A stretch of DNA of 64,000 bases from CAZJFH01 sp964545205 (GTDB lineage: Bacteria > Pseudomonadota > Alphaproteobacteria > Rhodospirillales > Magnetospirillaceae), in assembly GCA_964545205.1 (NCBI GenBank), contig CAZJFH010000015.1, positions 19,437 to 83,436 on the forward strand, given 5' to 3'. The notes under the pieces are model-generated. The model saw only the letters and a list, made by a program, of their open reading frames with translations, was not told where the DNA came from and did no database searches. Each line of letters begins with the position of its first letter. Position 1 is the first letter of the stretch. Of this stretch, positions 1-11,509 are shown piece by piece. The translations under genes were made by a program, and so were the position numbers.

Positions 1-59
1 GGCCGGCGCAGTAGCGGCGGCATCGGGCGGCAGGCCCGGCGCCGGCCGCCCGTCCGCGA

Positions 60-533
60 TCAGACCTTCAGGCCCAGGCGCCGGTCGAGACTGTAGGCGC
101 CGCCGCCGTGCAGCGCCACGGCCAGCGCCAGCATCCCCCACATCAGCGGGTATTCGTAGCCGCCGGCGGTCCAGAAGAAGCCGGCACCGAGATGGACGTG
201 GAACACCGCCACCGCCATCAGCGCCGCCACCGCCAGCGCCACCGGCCGGGTCAGCAGGCCGGCCGCCAGCATCAGCCCGCCGAAGAACTCGATCAGCCCG
301 GCGGCCAGCGCGAACACGACGCCCGGCTCGAGGCCGAGTTTGTCGGCGAAGAATCCGCCGGTCGCGTCGAGGCCGTGGCCGCCGAACCAGCCGAACAGCT
401 TCTGGGCGCCGTGCGGCACCAGCAGCAGGCCGGCGGTGACCCGCACCAGCGGCCAGGCCAGCGCCGCGGCGCCCTCGCCGATGGCGGCCGGCGCGCCGAG
501 CTGGGTTTGCTTGAAGACGGTGGAGATCGTCAT
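60..533 (-). CDS. DoxX family membrane protein
   Basis: 157-residue protein with four hydrophobic segments. The first carries the DoxX-like pattern RVTAGLLLVPHGAQKLFGWF near residues 31-50, followed by FFGGLMLAAGLLTR near 83-96. DoxX proteins are inner-membrane proteins tied to thiosulfate/quinone chemistry or oxidative stress, but most members, including this one, have no proven reaction. The length is typical. It is transcribed leftward towards the window edge, with an inverted repeat and a strong dyad just upstream that probably control it. No partner gene is visible. Family assignment is firm; function is open. Confidence 0.85.
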   Translation of the reverse strand: MTISTVFKQTQLGAPAAIGEGAAALAWPLVRVTAGLLLVPHGAQKLFGWFGGHGLDATGGFFADKLGLEPGVVFALAAGLIEFFGGLMLAAGLLTRPVALAVAALMAVAVFHVHLGAGFFWTAGGYEYPLMWGMLALAVALHGGGAYSLDRRLGLKV

Positions 534-848
534 GATCGGTTCCTCGCAGGGTGGTTCGCTGCGAGGACCCTAAGGCGTTTCCGGGCTGGCGATAATCCGG
601 CAATACCGAAAATGATCGTTTCCGAACAGGAAACGACGCCCGCGCGCGGCGGTCGCCTGGCACAGGCGATGGTGACCGGATTCCGAGACCAAACGCTAGA
701 TTTGGTGGCTCGGCGGAAAAGGCCCGCCGCTCCTTGGTGCAGCCGCGCGTCTCTTAAGCGGAGTCCTCAAAATGGGCAATAAGATGATGCTTTTGCGGCA
801 TTTTTCTGCCATCCTACCCATTACGAACAATGCCCGAGGAGAGAGGAC
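534..848. other. Intergenic region with two inverted repeats
   Basis: This gap separates doxX (leftward) from a small secreted protein (rightward), so it should hold two divergent promoters. It contains an 8-base inverted repeat at 541-548/560-567 (TCCTCGCA and its complement), in the doxX leader. A second 8-base dyad lies at 616-636. No convincing open reading frame or RNA gene is seen; short reading frames here overlap the dyads and lack ribosome sites. Confidence 0.6.
616..636. promoter_or_regulatory. Dyad operator TCGTTTCC-N5-GGAAACGA
   Basis: A perfect 8-base inverted repeat with a 5-base spacer lies 83-103 bases upstream of the doxX start codon. The sequence around it is less GC-rich than its surroundings. 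The arm length and spacer are typical of a dimeric helix-turn-helix regulator, for example of LysR type. No such regulator gene is adjacent inside the window. Confidence 0.5.
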
Positions 849-1157
849 ATGCGGCTCCGCACCCTCAACCCGGCGCTGGTCTCCCTGTTGGCGGCCCTCG
901 CCCTGACGTCGCCCGCGACGTCGAACACCCCGGCCTGCGCGGGTCTCGACTGCGTCGAGACGGGGACGCTGACGACCCCGCGTCTGTCGGGCGCCGGGAT
1001 GACCGCGGCGGCGGATGCGGAACTGCCCGAGGCGGACCGGTTCGAGACGGTGGCCGCCGATCACGACAACGACGACTGCGGCACCTCGTGCCGGGAACTC
1101 GGCTGGCGGCTGATCGAAAACCTGGGCGGCCCCGGCGGCCTGTTCACCCTGCGCTGA
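849..1157 (+). CDS. Small secreted protein of unknown family
   Basis: 102 residues beginning with a short basic stretch and a hydrophobic core (residues about 9-22), ending in Ala/Thr-Ser, which reads as a Sec signal peptide. The mature part is acidic and has four cysteines in two close pairs (C30/C35, then two within DDCGTSC), so disulfides are likely after export. A purine-rich ribosome site (GGAGAGAGG) precedes the ATG. Its 3' end overlaps the convergent yqeB-like gene by 14 bases. I do not recognise the family, and no neighbour suggests a role. Confidence 0.6.
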   Translation: MRLRTLNPALVSLLAALALTSPATSNTPACAGLDCVETGTLTTPRLSGAGMTAAADAELPEADRFETVAADHDNDDCGTSCRELGWRLIENLGGPGGLFTLR

Positions 1158-1935
1158 CGCTCTCGAGCGCGAGAGCCTCGAGGACGCCGCCCGCGATGCG
1201 CCGCGGCCGTTCGCCGATCCCCGGCGTCACCGCCTCCGGCCCGCGCGGATCGACCTCGATGATCTTGGCGCCGACCCCGACATGGATGCCGCTGCGCGAC
1301 AGCCCGCGGATCGCGCCGTCGATCGGCGCGCTCAGCACCGTCTCGCCGATGCGGCCGACGCGTTCGCCGGCCGTCACCGCCTCGCCGATCCGCCGCTCGC
1401 TCGTGAACACGCCGGCGACCGGGGCGTAGACGTAACGCTCGCGGCCGCGGCCGGCGATCGCCCGCGGCTCGCCGGACAGCGGCATGGTCGCGCCCGAGCG
1501 GATCACCCGGCCGAGATCCTCCCAGCTCGTCTCGATCGCCACGTCGACGTTGCCGCCGGCGACGAAATTGGGGCCGAGGCCGATGGTCAGCGGCGCCAGG
1601 CCGCGCTGGTCCTCCGGCACCTCGCGCTTGCGCATGCGCGCGTCGACCAGCACGTCCCAGCGCGCCGCCGCCAGCACCGCCTCGAACTCCGCCGCGGTGA
1701 CCGGGATGAAGGCGTGGCGCCCCAGCGCCGCCGCCACCCCCTCGCCGTCGGTGCGCACCGCGGCGACGCCCTCCAGCTCGGCGACGCCGTCGAACAGCGC
1801 GTCGGAATAGGCCATCAGCCGGCGCGACGCCGACGGCTCGCGGCCGTCATGCATGGCGACCGCGTGGCCGGCGGTGAAGGCGCCGTGGGCGACGGCCGAA
1901 GCGACGTCGCCGCATCCCCGGATCAGTATGTTCAC
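1144..1935 (-). CDS. yqeB: YqeB-type (EF2563 family) Mo-hydroxylase accessory protein
   Basis: 263 residues. The N-terminus MNILIRGCGDVASAVAHGAF is a Rossmann-like glycine motif, and the middle holds VDARMRKRE and IGLGPNFVAGGNVDVAIET, both typical of the EF2563/YqeB family linked to selenium-dependent molybdenum hydroxylases. The C-terminal part (RVGRIGETVLSAPIDGAIRG) looks like a small beta-barrel. Members usually sit beside xdhC, mocA or Mo-hydroxylase subunits; none is in this window, so this is an orphan copy. A role in maturation of the molybdenum cofactor or active-site ligand is inferred from the family only. Confidence 0.75.
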   Translation of the reverse strand: MNILIRGCGDVASAVAHGAFTAGHAVAMHDGREPSASRRLMAYSDALFDGVAELEGVAAVRTDGEGVAAALGRHAFIPVTAAEFEAVLAAARWDVLVDARMRKREVPEDQRGLAPLTIGLGPNFVAGGNVDVAIETSWEDLGRVIRSGATMPLSGEPRAIAGRGRERYVYAPVAGVFTSERRIGEAVTAGERVGRIGETVLSAPIDGAIRGLSRSGIHVGVGAKIIEVDPRGPEAVTPGIGERPRRIAGGVLEALALESVSAG

Positions 1936-2001
1936 CTGCGTCCCCGTCCTCGGTCAGACGAGAGCCCAGGATAGCGACCGAACGTGAAGGAGTCACTTCG
2001 C

Positions 2002-2478
<477 letters not shown>

Positions 2479-2571
2479 CGCTCGCACCTTTCCTGTTGCC
2501 CCACACAGATGGGGCGCGCGCCGTGGCGGCGCACGCCCCATCACGCAGTCGTGACCGGCGGTTGGGTGCCG

Positions 2572-3375
2572 TCAGGCGCCGCCCCACCAGTAGACCCACA
2601 CGAACAGGAAGATCCACACCACGTCGACGAAGTGCCAGTACCACGCCGCCGCCTCGAAGCCGACGTGGTGGGCCGGCGAGAAGTGGCCGCGCACCGCGCG
2701 CAGCAGGTTGACCGCCAGGAAGCAGACGCCGACGAAGACGTGGAAGCCGTGGAAGCCGGTCGCCATGTAGAACACCGACGGGAACACGCCGTCGCGGAAG
2801 CCGAAGGCGGCGTGGCCGTATTCGACCATCTGCAGCACCAGGAACACCGCGCCGAGCAGGACGGTGACCAGCAGCCCCTGGACCAGGTCCTTGCGGTTGC
2901 CGTGGCGCAGGGCGTGGTGGGCCCAGTTCAGGGTCAGCCCCGAGGACAGCAGGATCAGGGTGTTGAGGAACGGCAGGTCCCAGGTCTCCAGCGGCTGGAT
3001 GCCGGCCGGCGGCCATTGCTCGACGCCCGGCGCGACGCCGAACGCGGCGTTGAAGAAGGCCCAGAAGAAGGCGACGAAGAACATCACCTCCGAGGCGATG
3101 AACAGCGCCATGCCCATGCGCAGGCCGTGGCGGACGACGTCGGTGTGCACCTTCTCGTGCTGCGCCTCGCGCACGACGTCGCGCCACCAGACGACCATGG
3201 TCGCCAGCACCAGGGCGAAGCCCGGCAGCAGCCACCAGAGCGAGGCGCCATGCATGTACTGCACGCCGCCGATCGCCAGCACGAAGGCCGCCAGCGCGCC
3301 CAGCGCCGGCCACGGGCTGGGATTGACCAGGTGATAGGGGTGGGGCGCGGTATGCCCGTGTCTTTGTTCGCTCAT
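2572..3375 (-). CDS. ctaE: Cytochrome c oxidase subunit III
   Basis: 267-residue seven-helix subunit of the aa3-type oxidase. Recognisable stretches are HPYHLVNPSPWPALGALAAF at the N-terminus, FIASEVMFFVAFFWAFF mid-protein and AWYWHFVDVVWIFLFVWVYW at the end. Subunit III carries no metal but stabilises the proton-pumping core. It overlaps ctaG by four bases (ATGA), so translation is coupled, and it is the last oxidase gene before msrB. Length and order are normal for alphaproteobacteria. Confidence 0.97.
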   Translation of the reverse strand: MSEQRHGHTAPHPYHLVNPSPWPALGALAAFVLAIGGVQYMHGASLWWLLPGFALVLATMVVWWRDVVREAQHEKVHTDVVRHGLRMGMALFIASEVMFFVAFFWAFFNAAFGVAPGVEQWPPAGIQPLETWDLPFLNTLILLSSGLTLNWAHHALRHGNRKDLVQGLLVTVLLGAVFLVLQMVEYGHAAFGFRDGVFPSVFYMATGFHGFHVFVGVCFLAVNLLRAVRGHFSPAHHVGFEAAAWYWHFVDVVWIFLFVWVYWWGGA

Positions 3376-3953
3376 GACGCCTCTTCCTGCTCGTCGTCCG
3401 CCCTCGCCTGCTCGGCGGCGCCGGTCTTGCGCGCCTCGAAGAAGGTGTAGGACAGCGTTATGGTTTCGACCTCGTCGGTGTTCCGGTCATCGGCGATGCG
3501 GGGGTCGACGTAGAACGACACCGGCATTTCGATGCGCTGGCCCGGCGCGAGCGTCTGTTCGGTGAAGCAGAAGCACTCGATCTTGGCGAAGTACTGCCCG
3601 GCCTTGGCCGGGGCGACGTTGAAGGTGGCGGTGCCGGTCACCGGCCGGTCCGAGGTGTTCTCGGCGACGAAGAAGATCAGCTTCTCCTCGCCCAGGCGCA
3701 CCTCGACCGCGTCCTGCGCCGGCGCGAAGCGCCAGGGCAGGTTGCCGTTGACGTTGGAATCGAAGCGCACCGTCATCACCCGGTCCGAAACGACCTCGGG
3801 CGCGGCGACGGCGACGGCGGTGGTGCCGCCGTAGCCGGTGACCTGGCAGAACAGCCGGTACAGCGGCACGCTCGCCGCCACCACGCCGATCATCATGCCG
3901 ACCGCCGCCAGCGAGGCGATGACGGTCGCGCCGTTGCGATTGGGTCCGGCCAT
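3372..3953 (-). CDS. ctaG: Cytochrome c oxidase assembly protein CtaG/Cox11
   Basis: 193 residues with one N-terminal membrane anchor (about 10-30) and a periplasmic copper-binding domain. The copper motif is KIECFCFTEQTL, and the family pattern SFYVDPRIADD follows. It delivers copper to the CuB site of subunit I. It sits 10 bases after ctaD and overlaps ctaE. In most alphaproteobacteria ctaB (heme O synthase) lies between ctaD and ctaG; here it is absent. Confidence 0.95.
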   Translation of the reverse strand: MAGPNRNGATVIASLAAVGMMIGVVAASVPLYRLFCQVTGYGGTTAVAVAAPEVVSDRVMTVRFDSNVNGNLPWRFAPAQDAVEVRLGEEKLIFFVAENTSDRPVTGTATFNVAPAKAGQYFAKIECFCFTEQTLAPGQRIEMPVSFYVDPRIADDRNTDEVETITLSYTFFEARKTGAAEQARADDEQEEAS

Positions 3954-3963
3954 CGGCGCCTCC

Positions 3964-6708
<2,745 letters not shown>

Positions 6709-7227
6709 ATGCGGCATTTGTGGCGGCGTCATCAGCCGGAGCCGTGCGGCGGCTGTTCGCTGAAGGCCGGGATAGGCGCGGCGCTGGCGCTCGGCGTGGT
6801 GGCGGTGCTGGGCGAGCAGTCCGGCGTGGCGATGCTGATCGCCCCGTTCGGGGCCTCGGCGGTGCTGCTGTTCGCGGTGCCCGACAGTCCGCTGTCGCAG
6901 CCGGCCAACGTCATCGGCGGCCATCTGCTCGCCACCGCGCTGGCGCTGATCCTCGACGCGCTGCTGCCCGACACGCTGATGGCGACGGTGTTCGCCGCCG
7001 GCCTCGCCATCGCCTTGATGAGCCTGGTGCGCCTGACCCACCCGCCGGCCGGCGCCGACCCGCTGGTGGTGATGGCGCTGCATCCCGGACCGGAATTCCT
7101 GCTGATGCCGGTGGGGCTCGGCGCGGTGGCGCTGGTCGCCATCGCCTGGATCGTCCACCGCCTGCCGCCGTCGCGGCCCTATCCGCTGCCGGTGGCCGCG
7201 GCGGATCCCGTGCCGCCCTCGGACTAA
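6709..7227 (+). CDS. HPP family membrane protein
   Basis: 172 residues with four hydrophobic segments and the family signature LTHPPAGADPLVV near residues 110-122, plus MLIAPFGASAVLLFAVPDSP near 41-60. HPP proteins are inner-membrane proteins; plant and cyanobacterial members have been linked to nitrite transport, but for this one the substrate is unknown. The ATG has a GGGAGAG ribosome site eight bases upstream. Its stop codon overlaps the convergent GGDEF gene by four bases. Confidence 0.88.
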   Translation: MRHLWRRHQPEPCGGCSLKAGIGAALALGVVAVLGEQSGVAMLIAPFGASAVLLFAVPDSPLSQPANVIGGHLLATALALILDALLPDTLMATVFAAGLAIALMSLVRLTHPPAGADPLVVMALHPGPEFLLMPVGLGAVALVAIAWIVHRLPPSRPYPLPVAAADPVPPSD

Positions 7228-7988
7228 GCCGCCCCGGCCCCGCGCACCTGGTTGCGGCCCTCGGCCTTCGCCCTGTAGAGCGCGGCGTCGGCGCGCGCCA
7301 TCACCGCCTCCAGCGAGCGGTCGCCGTCGTACCGCTCGGCGATGCCGATGCTGACCGTCACCGCCCGGCCGGCCGCCGCGGTCGCGGCCGGGTCGGCCTC
7401 GAAACCGCGGCGCAGGCGCTCGGCGACGACGCGGGCCGCCGCCGCGTCGGTTTGCGGCATCAGCACCGCGAATTCCTCGCCGCCGATGCGGGCCGCGACG
7501 TCGCTGTCGCGCAGCGAGACCCCGATCACCCCGGCCAGCGCGCACAGCACGACGTCGCCGGCGGCGTGTCCGCGCCGGTCGTTGATGGACTTGAAGTGGT
7601 CGGCGTCGAGCAGCGCCACGCTCAGCGGCTCGCCGTAGCGGCGCGCGGCGTAGAACAGGCCCTCGCCGACCGCGAAGAAGTGACGGCGGTTGAACAGCCC
7701 GGTCAGGTCGTCGGTCCGCGCCAACCGGTCGAGCCGCCGCTCGGCCGCGTCGAGCCGGCGGATCAGGGACACCAGCGCCCAGCTCACCGGGGTGGCGATG
7801 ATCAGCGGCGTCAGTCCGGCGATCAGCAGCATCGGGAAGGCCGGAACCGCGAACGCGAGATGCACGATCAGGCTGGTCAGCACCGAAGTCGCCACCGAAA
7901 AGGCGACGATCGCCGCCGTGGCGACGGCGACGCCGCGCCTCACCAGCGAGGTGAGCAGCGTGGATCCGGATCTCCGGGCGGGCGGCAA
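7224..7988 (-). CDS. Membrane-anchored diguanylate cyclase
   Basis: 254 residues: two membrane helices (about 20-48 and 52-75), a short coiled coil, then a GGDEF domain (about 88-250). The active-site loop is GGEEF at 169-173, which is catalytically competent in the family. The inhibitory product site RDSD (160-163) sits five residues before it, so feedback by c-di-GMP is expected. The start used is TTG without a clear ribosome site; a GTG at residue 17 is an alternative. A 16-base palindrome lies just upstream. Confidence 0.88.
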   Translation of the reverse strand: MPPARRSGSTLLTSLVRRGVAVATAAIVAFSVATSVLTSLIVHLAFAVPAFPMLLIAGLTPLIIATPVSWALVSLIRRLDAAERRLDRLARTDDLTGLFNRRHFFAVGEGLFYAARRYGEPLSVALLDADHFKSINDRRGHAAGDVVLCALAGVIGVSLRDSDVAARIGGEEFAVLMPQTDAAAARVVAERLRRGFEADPAATAAAGRAVTVSIGIAERYDGDRSLEAVMARADAALYRAKAEGRNQVRGAGAA

Positions 7989-8012
7989 GACGGTTAGCGC
8001 ACGAAAATGTTC

Positions 8013-8028
8013 ATATTCGCGCGAATAT
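8013..8028. promoter_or_regulatory. 16-base perfect palindrome upstream of GGDEF gene
   Basis: ATATTCGCGCGAATAT is a perfect palindrome in a short AT-richer island between the mgtE stop and the start of the diguanylate cyclase gene. It has no loop and no following T-run, which argues for a protein-binding operator rather than a terminator. It lies 25-40 bases upstream of the assumed start codon. Confidence 0.45.
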
Positions 8029-8046
8029 AACCCTTTCGCCGGCCGA

Positions 8047-9438
8047 TCACAGCAGGAATGCGGTCGCCAGGCCGAGGAACACGAAAAAGCCGAGCACGTC
8101 GGTGGTGGTGGTCAGGAACGGCCCGGCGGCCAGCGCCGGGTCGATCTTCATGCGGTCCAGCGTCAGCGGGATCACCGTGCCGGCGATGCCGGCCCACAGC
8201 ATGTTGAACACCATCGCCGCCGCCAGCACGGCGCCGAGCTGCGGAAACCCGAACCACAGCGTGGCGAGCGTGCCGAGCACGGCGGCGAAGACGACGCCGT
8301 TGAGGCCGCCGACCACCAGCTCCTTGGCCACGATGCGGAAGACGTTGCTGGGGCCGACGTCCTTGGTCGCCAGCGCGCGCACCATCACCGTGACCACCTG
8401 CATGCCGGCGTTGCCGCCCATCGCGGCGACGATCGGCATCAGGACCGCCAGCGCCACCACCTTCTCGATCGTCGCCTCGAACTGCGAGATCACGAACGAG
8501 GCCAGCAGCGTGTTCATCAGCGTGATGACCAGCCAGCGGATGCGCCGCCAGGCGGTGCCCATGGCCGGCAGGTGGATGTCGGAATCGCCGACGCCGGCCA
8601 GGCTCATCATGTCGTGCTCGGCCTCTTCGTCGATGACGTCGACGACGTCGTCGACGGTGATCGTGCCGACCAGCCGGCCGGCCGGATCGACGACCGGGGT
8701 CGAGACCAGGTCGTGCTGGCGGAACAGGAAGGCGACTTCTTCCTGGTCCATGGTCACCGGCACGGGGTGCAGCTCCTCCTCGACGATGTCGCGCAGGCGC
8801 ACCGGCCGCTTCGAGCGCAGCAGCCGGCTCAGGCTGACGCGCCCGGCCGGGCGGTGGCGCGGATCGACGACGACCAGGTCGTAGAACTGTTCGGGCAGCC
8901 CGCGGGCGTCGCGGAGATGGTCGATCGCCTCGCCGACCGTCCAGTAGGCCGGCACCGCGACGACCTCGCGCTGCATCAGGCGGCCGGCCGAATATTCGGG
9001 ATAGGCCAGGCCCTGCTCGATCATCGCCCGGCGCTGCGGCGGCAGGGCGTCGAGGATTCGCCGCTGCTCCTCCTCCTCCATCTGGTCGAGCAGGTAGACG
9101 GCGTCGTCGGAGTCGAGCGCGGCGACCATCGTCGGCAAGCTGGCGAAGCCGAGCTGCTCGATCACCTCGTCGCGGACCGTCTCGTCGAGCTCGATCAGCA
9201 CGTCGGGATTGAACTCCGGCCGGATGATCTCGACCAGAACCCGGCGCTTGTCGGGGTCGAGATGCTCGATCAGGTCGGCGGTGTCGGAATAGTGCAGCGG
9301 CAGCGCAAGGGTGCGCACGTCGTCGATTCGGCCGTCTTCGATGGCCTCGCCGACGGCGCGCACGAGTTCGGGCCGCAGGCCGTAGACCTCGTCGACCGGC
9401 AGCTGCTCGAACGCCGTGTACCTGCGCTCCTGCTCCAC
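8047..9438 (-). CDS. mgtE: Magnesium transporter MgtE
   Basis: 463 residues, the usual length. The order is an acidic N domain (about 30-130), two CBS domains (about 150-270) and five membrane helices (about 290-460). The transmembrane part shows MPIVAAMGGNAGMQVVTVMV, the conserved pore motif. MgtE is a Mg2+-gated Mg2+ channel that closes when the cytosolic domains bind Mg2+. It is alone on its strand between tRNA-Leu and the GGDEF gene. Confidence 0.96.
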   Translation of the reverse strand: MEQERRYTAFEQLPVDEVYGLRPELVRAVGEAIEDGRIDDVRTLALPLHYSDTADLIEHLDPDKRRVLVEIIRPEFNPDVLIELDETVRDEVIEQLGFASLPTMVAALDSDDAVYLLDQMEEEEQRRILDALPPQRRAMIEQGLAYPEYSAGRLMQREVVAVPAYWTVGEAIDHLRDARGLPEQFYDLVVVDPRHRPAGRVSLSRLLRSKRPVRLRDIVEEELHPVPVTMDQEEVAFLFRQHDLVSTPVVDPAGRLVGTITVDDVVDVIDEEAEHDMMSLAGVGDSDIHLPAMGTAWRRIRWLVITLMNTLLASFVISQFEATIEKVVALAVLMPIVAAMGGNAGMQVVTVMVRALATKDVGPSNVFRIVAKELVVGGLNGVVFAAVLGTLATLWFGFPQLGAVLAAAMVFNMLWAGIAGTVIPLTLDRMKIDPALAAGPFLTTTTDVLGFFVFLGLATAFLL

Positions 9439-9529
9439 GCCTCTACTCCGTGGCCGGCGTTGCGATCGTTCATGTCGCTGAGGCGAACCGGCGGCGTGCC
9501 GGCGCGCGAATCCCTAGCCCTGAAACGGC

Positions 9530-9561
9530 AAGGCCCGCCGCGGGGCGACCGGGCGGGCCTT
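9530..9561 (-). terminator. Terminator of tRNA-Leu
   Basis: Perfect 10-base stem (AAGGCCCGCC pairing with its complement at 9552-9561) with a 12-base loop, directly downstream of the tRNA on the minus strand. The following sequence has only a short T-run. Position and strength fit a tRNA terminator. Confidence 0.65.
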
Positions 9562-9568
9562 CGAGGTT

Positions 9569-9655
9569 TGGTGCGGTCGAGAAGACTCGAACTTCCACGG
9601 GAGTTACCCCACAGCGACCTCAACGCTGCGCGTCTACCAGTTCCGCCACGACCGC
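9569..9655 (-). tRNA. tRNA-Leu (anticodon GAG)
   Basis: 87 bases on the minus strand with an encoded 3' CCA. The acceptor stem GCGGTCG pairs with CGACCGC. The anticodon arm is CAGCG, loop TTGAGGT, CGCTG, giving GAG, which reads CUC/CUU leucine codons. A long variable arm (GGGG/CTCC type) confirms a class II tRNA, and the T loop TTCGAGT is intact. Downstream is a strong hairpin. Confidence 0.95.
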
Positions 9656-9746
9656 AAACTCGATTGCCTACCCCGAAGTGTCTTGCCATTAGGGTGCGGA
9701 GCAAATAGCAAATCGGCAGCACCGGATCAAGGGAAGCTTTTCATCG

Positions 9747-10409
9747 ATGACCGTTTCTTCCGTCGAATGGCGCATCAGCGACGAACTGGTCGACTACCCG
9801 GCCGCCCTGGCCGAGATGGAGGCGCGCGTCGCCGCCATTCGCGACGGCACCGCGCCCGAGCTGGTGTGGCTGCTCGAACACCCGCCGCTCTACACCGCCG
9901 GCACCAGCGCCGCCGCCGGCGACCTGCTGCAGCCCGACCGGTTCCCGGTCTACCAGGCCGGCCGCGGCGGCCAGTACACCTATCACGGCCCCGGCCAGCG
10001 GGTGGCCTATGTGATGCTCGACCTCAAGCGGCGCGGTGCCGACGTGCGCTGCTACGTGCACGATCTCGAGGAGTGGCTGATCCGCACCCTGGCGCGATTC
10101 GGCGTCAAGGGCGAACGCCGCGACGGCCGCGTCGGCATCTGGGTGGCGCGCGGCGGCGGCCGCGAGCACAAGATCGCGGCGATCGGCGTGCGGGTGCGGC
10201 GCTGGGTCAGCTTCCACGGCGTCGCGCTGAACGTCGAGCCCGACCTGTCGCACTTCGCCGGGATCGTCCCCTGCGGCATCCGCCGGCACGGGGTGACCTC
10301 GCTGTGGGATCTCGGGCTGACGCCGTCGATGCCGGAAGTCGACTCCGCGATGATGGCCACCTTCGACGAAGTCTTTTCCCCGAAAGACGGGCGGCCGCGC
10401 TGTTCCTGA
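9747..10409 (+). CDS. lipB: Octanoyltransferase LipB
   Basis: 220 residues. It moves octanoyl groups from acyl carrier protein to lipoyl domains of 2-oxoacid dehydrogenases. The signature [18 protein letters not shown] is at about 72-89, the catalytic lysine is K142 ([10 protein letters not shown]), and the acyl-accepting cysteine is C176 (AGIVPCGI). Length and motif order are normal. It is monocistronic as far as can be seen; lipA is not in the window. Confidence 0.96.
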   Translation: MTVSSVEWRISDELVDYPAALAEMEARVAAIRDGTAPELVWLLEHPPLYTAGTSAAAGDLLQPDRFPVYQAGRGGQYTYHGPGQRVAYVMLDLKRRGADVRCYVHDLEEWLIRTLARFGVKGERRDGRVGIWVARGGGREHKIAAIGVRVRRWVSFHGVALNVEPDLSHFAGIVPCGIRRHGVTSLWDLGLTPSMPEVDSAMMATFDEVFSPKDGRPRCS

Positions 10410-10521
10410 CCGGGCGAAATCGGAATATCCCTTCTGAAAGGATGGCTTCCTCTTACGCCCCGGGTCGGCCGGTTGCCGCCTGTGCGACACTAATGGTGTC
10501 CACGACACAGGGGAGCTGGCG

Positions 10522-11490
10522 GTGCGCCCGCAGGATCCACAATCAGTCCTCCGCGACCTCGAAGCGGCCGCGAGCGAGCATCTGCGCTGGCTCGAACAGG
10601 TGCATGCGGCGCTGCTGTTCGGGGCGCGGCCGGCCCCGCAGCCGCTGGCGCTGCCGGACGTGCTGCAGCGATGGGTCGACGCGCCCGAGGTTTCGCCGCA
10701 GGCGGTGGTCGAGCGGGGCACGGCCGTCGCCGAGCTCCGGCAGGCGCGCCAGACGATGAACCGGGCCGCCGCCGCCATGGTCGACCGCGTCGGCCGCGGC
10801 GGGACGGTGGCGCCGGCCGAATACCACGCCTTCATGGCCGCCGCCGACGCCTACGGGCGCGCCTTGCGCCACATCGAGGGCCTGATGCGCCAGGCGATGG
10901 CCGAGACCGACCCGCTCACCGGGGTGCACAACCGCCTGGGCATGATGCGCGACCTGCAGCGCGAGTGGCAGCGGGCCATGCGCACCGGGCAGCCGTGCTG
11001 CGTCGCCCTGGTCGATCTCGACCACTTCAAGGCCATCAACGACACCTACGGCCACCGCGCCGGCGACATGGTGCTGAGCATGGCGGCGCGATTCTTCGTG
11101 CGCCGGCTGCGGCCCTACGACCGCGTCTACCGCTACGGCGGCGAGGAATTCCTGTTCTGCCTGCCCGACACCGATCTCGAAAGCGCCGAACGCGTGCTCG
11201 ACCGCCTGCGCGGGCTGATGGCGCGGCTGCCGGTGGCGCTCGAGGACGGCCGCCGCACCCGGGTCACCGCCTCGTTCGGCATCGCCACGATGGACGAGGA
11301 CGACGCCGACCCGGCGGCGGCGATCGAGCGCGCCGACCGCGCGGTCTACGCCGCCAAGCACGCCGGGCGCAACAAGGTCTGCATCCACGACGGCTTCACC
11401 GTCGTGGCCGAGGCCCGCACCCTCGTCTTGCGCCGGACGGCGGGGGCGTCGCGGGGCGCCGACGGCGGCCCGACGGCAATGGCCGGCTGA
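10522..11490 (+). CDS. Diguanylate cyclase with a DgcZ-like N-terminal domain
   Basis: 322 residues, GTG start with a GGGGAG ribosome site. The GGDEF domain (about 125-290) has DLDHFKAINDTYGH and YRYGGEEFLF (GGEEF 206-210), with the inhibitory site RPYD at 197-200. The first 120 residues are helical and align by eye with the zinc-binding CZB domain of E. coli DgcZ: EHLRWLEQVHAAL matches its first helix and keeps the His (H20). The Cys and the two later His of the zinc site are not found at the expected places. It should make c-di-GMP, with a sensor that may not bind zinc. Confidence 0.85.
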   Translation: MRPQDPQSVLRDLEAAASEHLRWLEQVHAALLFGARPAPQPLALPDVLQRWVDAPEVSPQAVVERGTAVAELRQARQTMNRAAAAMVDRVGRGGTVAPAEYHAFMAAADAYGRALRHIEGLMRQAMAETDPLTGVHNRLGMMRDLQREWQRAMRTGQPCCVALVDLDHFKAINDTYGHRAGDMVLSMAARFFVRRLRPYDRVYRYGGEEFLFCLPDTDLESAERVLDRLRGLMARLPVALEDGRRTRVTASFGIATMDEDDADPAAAIERADRAVYAAKHAGRNKVCIHDGFTVVAEARTLVLRRTAGASRGADGGPTAMAG

Positions 11491-11509
11491 GCACGGACGG
11501 GACGTCGCG

